From Elysia marginata (taxonomy: Eukaryota > Mollusca > Gastropoda > Plakobranchidae), in assembly GCA_019649035.1 (NCBI GenBank), contig BMAT01005382.1, positions 123,258-156,151 on the forward strand: 32,894 nucleotides of DNA, given 5' to 3'. The translations under genes were made by a program, and so were the position numbers. The notes beneath the pieces are model-generated. The model had not been told where the DNA came from. It did not search any database and was given only the letters and a program-made list of their open reading frames with translations. This document shows, piece after piece, positions 27,526 to 32,894 of this stretch. Position 1 is the stretch's first letter. Every line of letters begins with the position of its first letter.

Positions 27526-27590
27526 GATTGAACGATTTTAAAGGTATGAAATTAGCATTGGTAATTTCATACCTTTAAAACCTTTCAATC
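27526..27590. repeat. 65-bp hairpin with 29-bp arms
   Basis: The arms 27526-27554 and 27562-27590 differ at two positions only; the inner TTTTAAAGGTATGAAATTA pairs perfectly. The loop is GCATTGG. The near-perfect arms suggest a recent foldback insertion or a structured RNA. No target duplication is obvious. Confidence 0.85.
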
Positions 27591-27792
27591 ATTTCTTTGC
27601 GCAGTCAGCGGCTGCCTCCAATATTTATTCTTTTTCAGTATATGTTTGATTCGGTATGATTTGTGACCTTCTCACTTATTTCTCTCTTTATTTATTTTTA
27701 TGACTATACTGTATCTCGCCAGATAATCTTTAGACATTATATCTCACGTTAGGCTTGAAAAGTGTTTTTTTATACTGTTAATGAGATGAGAT

Positions 27793-27860
27793 GGGCGCGG
27801 TGGACAGCCAAACATTCTTGCCTAATTTTAGCTGTCGGTTTTTCTACGAGTTCGAACCAT
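27793..27860 (+). mobile_element. tRNA-like SINE head (plus strand)
   Basis: GGGCGCGGTGGACAGCCAAA matches an A-box region and, about 45 bases on, CGAGTTCGAACCATCCC matches a B-box (GTTCGA-x-CC). TTCTTGCCTAA and GCTGTCGG lie between, as in mollusc SINE heads. It cannot fold as a full tRNA. The downstream body is not defined. Confidence 0.55.
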
Positions 27861-29528
27861 CCCTCTAGCTCCTTTTTCCTGTTCATGTCATGTTAAGAAC
27901 AAAAATTTTTCGTCTGTTCATTAAACCAAAGTATGTGATCATAATTCTTTCTCTCAATTCTTTAAGTAAACTACATAAGTTGCATTTGAAGAAATTTATG
28001 GCAAAGCCGGCTTACAGTTTTGCTCTTTCTCCTGTATCAATGCGATACTCTACATTAAACACAGGAAAGAGGCCACGGCCACTTGGAGTAAGAAAACAAA
28101 TACTTTTTTAGTAAGTTGTCAAATAAACAATATATAAGTGGCAATGATAGATCTTGCCAGATAGCCTGCGACTGGGCTAGGGATGTTGGAGTGCAAGAAC
28201 GATGCCTAACCTCAAACAGCTTCTCAGTTTCTGAATCGAAGTTGTTTCTTTTGTTTGGGAAAGGTTAGTCTTCGAACCTTTGAAGGGTGCTTCATAACTA
28301 GATTCCAGATATCGATATCAAACTCTACTTGATTTAGTACAGTGGTTCTACGTTGCGCTTTTACAATGAATATTTAATAAGATTACATTGAAAAGTTTCG
28401 GTAATGGTCATAAAGTGTATTAGTAGATTTTAGAAAGAAAATTTAGGCTTAATTAACCAACATTGCATTCTGCATATTCACATGTTCAAACCTCTTTACA
28501 CTCACAGTTAAGATATTAGGCTATTCTTGATAGACAAGCACACAAAATAACTTTGAATTTACGTATCACCAAGACAAAAATGTTGTGATTATGATAAACT
28601 ATTTATGGCCCTTAATTTGTTTTTCTTTCGCTTACAAGACTCTGTTGGCTAGTTACGAACTGAATTCGATGAAATTTCTGTCAAATCAATTTGCCATGAA
28701 AAGATGAAAACAATTGAATCTCAGGGCATTGAACATCCAGCACTAGAAGCCAACCTATCAGCACGTTTGTTTTTTCACCTGTCAGTACCTAAAATTCATG
28801 TCTTCGCTCTCTCCTAAGCACAAAAACACTCTGCGAGGTGAATAGAGGCACACGTAGGTCAAGACCTACTGGCATTATAATAATTATTATGTACACCGAA
28901 TTTAAGCCAAAGAATCCTGAATCCGCAAGCAATCTCAGCTGACTCACTTCCACAAAATACGCCTAACCGCAACGAAAGCGAGCACCAGAGGTTGTTATAA
29001 ATCTAAACCCAGTCAAACTGAGATCTAGATCTATAAGGTCTGGCGTGCACAACCGACAAATCGCAGAGACTTGGATCTAATTCGTGGAGTCGAGGGGAGC
29101 GAGATAGGTTTGTTTTGGTGCTGTTTTCGAACTGGAGTCTGGCATAGTGCGCGCGTGCGAGGTACGGTGTCGAAACTCATCCTCTCCAGTAGCCAACGTT
29201 ATTAACTAGGCGTCTTCTGTGCATGTGGCACGACCGACCAAATCAACAGTGCTGGTAAATAGACTTAGCGGCCGCGCGTCTAGATCTGCTTTTTTTTTCT
29301 CTTTCTTTCTTTCTTTCTTCTTGTTTTAAATATCTGCATGCATGAATTTCTCTGCCATCTAAATGCAGTGTAAACAGTGAGGCCATGGTTATGATAAATA
29401 TTTATACATTCATGCTCATGTGTAATTAGGCAGGCGAATTTAAATTAAGAAAAAAAAAGTATCAAGAGGAAAGAATAAAGAAAGGCAAAATGCCCCGCCC
29501 CCTCGCTTCAGTCTTGTAGAGTGTAATA
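27861..29528. other. Upstream DNA including a CpG-dense stretch
   Basis: No gene was recognised. 28960-29290 is clearly richer in CpG than its surroundings (for example GCGCGCGTGCG near 29150 and GCGGCCGCGCG near 29269). A TTTC run follows at 29299-29320. The rest is AT-rich. Confidence 0.6.
28960..29290. promoter_or_regulatory. CpG-dense island-like segment, possible distal promoter
   Basis: More than twenty CpG occur in about 330 bp, in DNA where CpG is otherwise sparse. In invertebrates with gene-body methylation, CpG-dense unmethylated stretches often mark promoters or first exons. It lies about 6 kb upstream of exon 1 and could serve an alternative 5' exon of this gene or a neighbour on the other strand. 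There is no transcript evidence in the sequence. Confidence 0.3.
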
Positions 29529-29689
29529 AGTGCAATCCTGATAAAGTCAACATCTACGGGAGTGAACAAAGGTCTTTGACTTTAAGCAAGAGGTGATTTA
29601 AACCATTGCAAAGGGACGCCCAAATTAACAGAGATGACTTTAAGCATTAGTTTCGCTTAAAGGTGTTGACCTAAAGTAGGATTCCACTG
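29529..29689. mobile_element. Small MITE, copy 2, with TA target duplication
   Basis: The ends AGTGCAATCCTGATAAAGTC and, on the complement, CAGTGGAATCCTACTTTAGG plus TCAACACCT match the copy at 7443-7623. TA flanks both ends (29527-29528 and 29690-29691). The inner GACTTTAAGCAAGAG is shared too. At 161 bp it is nonautonomous. Confidence 0.8.
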
Positions 29690-29811
29690 TAATTAACTTT
29701 ATGTTCATGTCTTAAATTAGGAAGGCAACAGTTGTGGAGCGGAGAAAAATCTCGTAAAAAGATGGGATAGGGGTGATAGTGTTGTTAGAGTTGCCGTAGC
29801 TCATTTTAGAA

Positions 29812-29965
29812 AAAGAGAAATAGAGAGAGTAGAAGGGAGAAAGGGGAAAATGAGAAAAAGAAAGTAAAAGAGATAGAGAGAAAGATAGATAGAGAAAGAG
29901 AGGGGGAGATAGTAAGAAAGAGAGAGAGAGAGAGAAAGAAAGAGAGGGAGAGAAAGAGAGAATGG
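29812..29965 (+). repeat. GA-rich microsatellite
   Basis: AGAGAGAG and AAAGAGAG arrays with GATAGATAG interruptions. It is the third long polypurine tract on the plus strand, after 13621 and 18748. Confidence 0.9.
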
Positions 29966-31070
29966 GGGTGGGTGAGTGGGTGCGTGTTTATGAGGGGAGA
30001 GCAAGTCATCTCCATAGCCCGTAAAAATAATGTATGGACGGAAGTTATTTAAACTCTTTACCTTTAATGTCTTGGGCATACCTCTGACCGGGAAAAAGAA
30101 CTAACCTGAACTTTGGCGTTACTTGGATTCAGAGATGAAGAAGGCATTTTACTTTTTAACCCAAGGCCATCTCCATCCAGATGTTGATCTATCACACCAA
30201 CTGAAGGAACCGCGTTTAATCACGGAAACTAACTATTATTTTCGCGAGGTTGTTTATTTCTTACCGTACTAGACTATCCTACTTAAAAACGTTTATGTTC
30301 TAAAAGTGAGTGAAAGACTTACCTGGATTTAATGGTCTATAGGCCTTCCCCTTCTTTCGCACTCCGCCAATCCCTTCTTTCTTAGCGCCCCTTCACCGCG
30401 CATCTTTCTTCGCCCCCTAACCGTCTCCTCCAACCAACAGCCCCAAACACTTACCTGTGCAAACTTTTTAAAATCTATATTCAGGTCAAGCTAATACTAT
30501 GGAAAAAAATAATCACAAGAGATACTAGAAGTAAGGTACTTATAGATGTTAGGGGTTTTATGAAAGTCAATATCCTGCATGTTTGTCAATTGGGCTCAGG
30601 TTTATCGCAAAGGATGGATGGAAATATATAAGCAAGTATGGGGCCAGTATAGAGTATTTTTTGAAGATAGAAATACAAAAACAGTCAGAATGTTCACAAA
30701 CAATTGGATAAAAAAAGTAATTATAGCTGACTTATGGATTGCTTGATAAAAAAGACAACTCGTGTAGGATCTAGCTTAATTTACATTCGTCGTGGCAACA
30801 TGGTTTCGTAGCTCGTTAATGTTGAGCTTTTTCTTCAATTGTACAAATACTAGATTCTTACGTAAGTAAAAAAACAACTCGATAGATAAGCCGATGGGTA
30901 AGAAAATAGATCCATTGATTAAACGATGGACAAATGGGTAGCTATAAAGCTAGAAAGGTAGATTGATTGACAATATACAGACAATTAGACAACAGATATT
31001 ACATGTATAAGAATTTAGTCGATTAAGCATCACAGGTTGAAGTTTACAGAGGAAATAAACGAAGAAATGT

Positions 31071-31134
31071 CTAGAAAAAGGCATCAAGAGAAAAAAAGTT
31101 ATCTAGAAAAAGGCATCAAGAGAAAAAAAAGTTA
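31071..31134 (+). repeat. 32-bp tandem duplication
   Basis: CTAGAAAAAGGCATCAAGAG plus AAAAAAAGTTAT is repeated directly with one extra A, so it is a recent duplication. Confidence 0.9.
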
Positions 31135-31511
31135 CTGATAGGAAGAGACAAGGAAAAGTCTTAGTTAGGTTTCCATCATCACTAGATGCACGAGCTTCTC
31201 TGTTCTTAGATGTATTGAGAAAATTAAAATAGCCAAGGGTCTTAGAAAAAACAAAACTTCAATATGTTGAAAATCATTACAAGAGTGCTTTGCTCCCCTA
31301 ATAAAATGTTTTTTGTTTATTATGACATTATAAATTTTATTGGTTAAGCTGACCAAGATGATATGCAAAGGCAGGGTATATATATATATTTTTTTTTTCT
31401 TTGTTATTGAAAAAAATGTTCTATACTTTCATTAAAAAAAAATTAATGGTAGTTCTCTAGAAAAGCACTGGGACCCTTGTGGGATCCAAGGCACAGGCTG
31501 TTTGTGTTTGT

Positions 31512-31536
31512 GGGGGGGGGGGAGGGGGGGGGGGGG
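31512..31536 (+). other. Long G run (G-quadruplex type)
   Basis: Roughly 24 G are interrupted by one A. Very long G runs are prone to replication slippage and to assembly error, so the exact length is uncertain. Confidence 0.8.
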
Positions 31537-31835
31537 CGAAAGCCTTTCTTTTTTAGTTTGAAAAAGTTACATTCGAAACTAACAATGATTAAAAAGATAT
31601 CATTATTATATAAACATATGTTTACATGGAAACCGTATTCCGACCCCGCTCTTCATTTCGCACAAATATTATTTCTAAAGCATACATTCATTGAAAACCA
31701 TAATCAACAACAGCAACAACAAAAACAAAAAGCCTCAACTAAAATGTACTTGATGCCTACTTACAATATTATGGTGTTCGTTCACTTCAAAATGAAGTGT
31801 ACCTTTTGACAGTAAAGCTCAAGCCAGATTTTTAT

Positions 31836-31949
31836 TCGGAGTGAGATTAGAGCGCAAGTTATCGTTCCCGTTGGCAAACTCCCTCTTTAAAGTCAATTGC
31901 TTTCGCGCAAGAGCGATAATTTTTTGCTCTATTCTCATTCCCAATCCGA
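31836..31949. repeat. Small imperfect inverted repeat, possible MITE
   Basis: The arms 31836-31864 and 31913-31949 share TCGGA, then GTGAGATTAGAGCGCAAGTT against ATGAGAATAGAGCAAAAAAT, then ATCG. Identity is about three quarters with gaps. No target duplication is clear. Confidence 0.45.
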
Positions 31950-32550
31950 GAAGTATCCCTTTTTTTACGTAAACAAGCATTCGATTCTTCTTGATGATGC
32001 AGGTGACCCCGTCCCGGCCTTCTATCCGAAGATTTCTGCGAAACCAGCGGCCATAGCTGAGGTATACAGTTATCGAAGAGAATGGTTCTTCTCGGTCAGA
32101 CATTCCGAATCACGAACACCTGCGGCCACTTCGGCTATGGGACTCTTTACCTGTAACTATTTTTGTAGCAATTTAAACTCTTAAAATGATCCAGTTCTTT
32201 GCGTAATCACTAGGTACGAACCTCAAGCGGAATTAGCGGAAGTAGTTATTCAGAATCATTTGTATGCCGTATTAAACAAGGTACATTTTTATAGCTATTT
32301 GGGTTATTACATGGCATTGATCCGTAAGTATAACGAAGAGATCTCACTAAACAGCATCAAATTTCAGTTTCCTTGACTTTACTGTTTCGAACACCCCCCT
32401 TCCCTCCCGGGAGGATTATTGAGTGTTCGAAGCAATCAGAAACTCTAGTAATCTCTCCTCTTTAGACAGACATATTTTTTGTAAATTTTTTTTCCAGCAA
32501 GTATTTTGTTAGACTTTTTGCCAGGACCGAGAAGAAGATATAACTTCTCC
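31950..32550. other. Right-hand upstream stretch, unexplained open frames
   Basis: Both strands stay open across 31990-32110. The minus frame includes SSITVYLSYGRWFRRNLRIE and the plus frame YPKISAKPAAIAEVYSYRRE. Neither is recognised and no clean splice pair frames them. At 32386-32431 TTCGAACAC and GTGTTCGAA form an inverted repeat around the 12-bp palindrome CCTCCCGGGAGG. Confidence 0.35.
32386..32431. repeat. Nested inverted repeat
   Basis: TTCGAACAC (32386-32394) and GTGTTCGAA (32423-32431) enclose the perfect palindrome CCTCCCGGGAGG (32403-32414). TTGACTTTACTG just before it recalls the small MITE family, but the ends do not match well enough to assign it. Confidence 0.6.
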
Positions 32551-32551
32551 G

Positions 32552-32614
32552 ATTAGTAATAATATTGATAATAATGATAATAGTAATAAAATGATAATAA
32601 TAATAATAATAATG

Positions 32615-32694
<80 letters not shown>

Positions 32695-32735
32695 AAGAAG
32701 AAGAAGAAGAAGAAGAAGAAGAAGAAGAAGAAGAA
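32552..32735 (+). repeat. (AAT)n then (GAA)n compound microsatellite
   Basis: An AATAATGATAAT-type array passes into about 24 GAA units near 32665. Long pure (GAA)n can form triplex DNA. Confidence 0.95.
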
Positions 32736-32894
32736 TATTTTATTTATAACGCGTCTAAAACCACTAGAAACTGCTCGATGGCGCAATACATAAAATTTTA
32801 CATTAATTACTTGTAACAGAAAAAACATTACAGACTTTAAGCAGCCTACGCGTGAGCATGACGGGAACGTCAGTGGGTCTATTTTTAGAAACTG

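Larger units (their letters stand above)
29692..31835. other. Upstream DNA, mainly repeats, no gene seen
   Basis: It holds a GA-rich tract (29812-29965), a 32-bp tandem duplication (31071-31134), a TA/T run (31376-31400) and a poly-G run (31512-31536). Around 30112-30200 the minus strand shows a short open piece between an AG and GTTAGT, not strong enough to call as an exon. Confidence 0.6.

Noticed and set aside
27418-27860. Working tRNA genes
   Set aside because: Both candidates keep A- and B-box-like parts but no acceptor-stem pairing or proper anticodon arm, so they are called SINE-type heads.
13703-30079. Leu/Ser-rich frames at 13703-13942, 18662-18958 and 29801-30079
   Set aside because: All are CTCTCT readings of GA tracts; hydrophobicity here is a repeat artefact.
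30112-30200. Exon-like piece on the minus strand (MPSSSLNPSNAKVQ before GTTAGT, AG upstream), a possible alternative first exon
   Set aside because: It ends in phase 0 and cannot join exon 2, which needs phase 1. It also lacks any family motif, and short pieces like this arise by chance.
32553-32828. Poly-Phe/Leu frame that looks like a membrane protein
   Set aside because: It is produced by the GAA/AAT compound microsatellite on the complementary strand.

Overview
The window looks like metazoan nuclear DNA from an intron-rich, AT-rich genome full of microsatellites, most likely a lophotrochozoan and plausibly a gastropod mollusc. The taxon is inferred from gene structure, the style of the LINE ends and tRNA-like SINE heads. 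No diagnostic marker is present.

One host gene is clearly supported. It is an alpha-arrestin (arrestin domain-containing protein, ARRDC2/3/TXNIP type) on the minus strand, with six coding exons: 22955-22841, 14872-14726, 12404-12169, 7815-7633, 6792-6610 and 1404-1140. All ten internal splice boundaries are GT/AG and the phases agree (1,1,0,0,0,1). Joined, they give 376 codons plus one base, covering a full Arrestin_N and Arrestin_C. The tail then turns into a His/Gln/Asn/Pro-rich stretch coded by an ATG/GTG-type microsatellite. The last exon or exons, where family members carry PPxY motifs, were not found in 1-1139 and probably lie beyond the left edge.

Layout: 1-1139 is the start of intron 6, with one copy of a dispersed repeat. 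1405-6609 is intron 5, with CT-rich DNA, a direct repeat pair and a possible LINE scrap. 6793-7632 is intron 4, with a 24-bp minisatellite and a small TA-target MITE beginning ten bases from the exon 4 donor. 7816-12168 is intron 3, with a probable mariner fossil and a clear RTE-like LINE 3' end. 12405-14725 is intron 2, with a second LINE 3' end and a long GA tract. 14873-22840 is intron 1, with a foldback MITE, several microsatellites and a G-quadruplex-type run. 22956-32894 is upstream DNA with candidate promoter elements, a 412-bp MITE with 87-bp terminal repeats, two tRNA-like SINE heads, a 65-bp hairpin, a second copy of the small MITE, a CpG-dense stretch and a long AAT/GAA microsatellite.

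No rRNA or functional tRNA gene, CRISPR array, operon or obvious new multi-gene system is visible. The most interesting points are the repeat-coded His tail, the MITE next to a splice donor, the upstream E-box/GC-box and CpG-dense segment, and the unidentified families of inverted and direct repeats.
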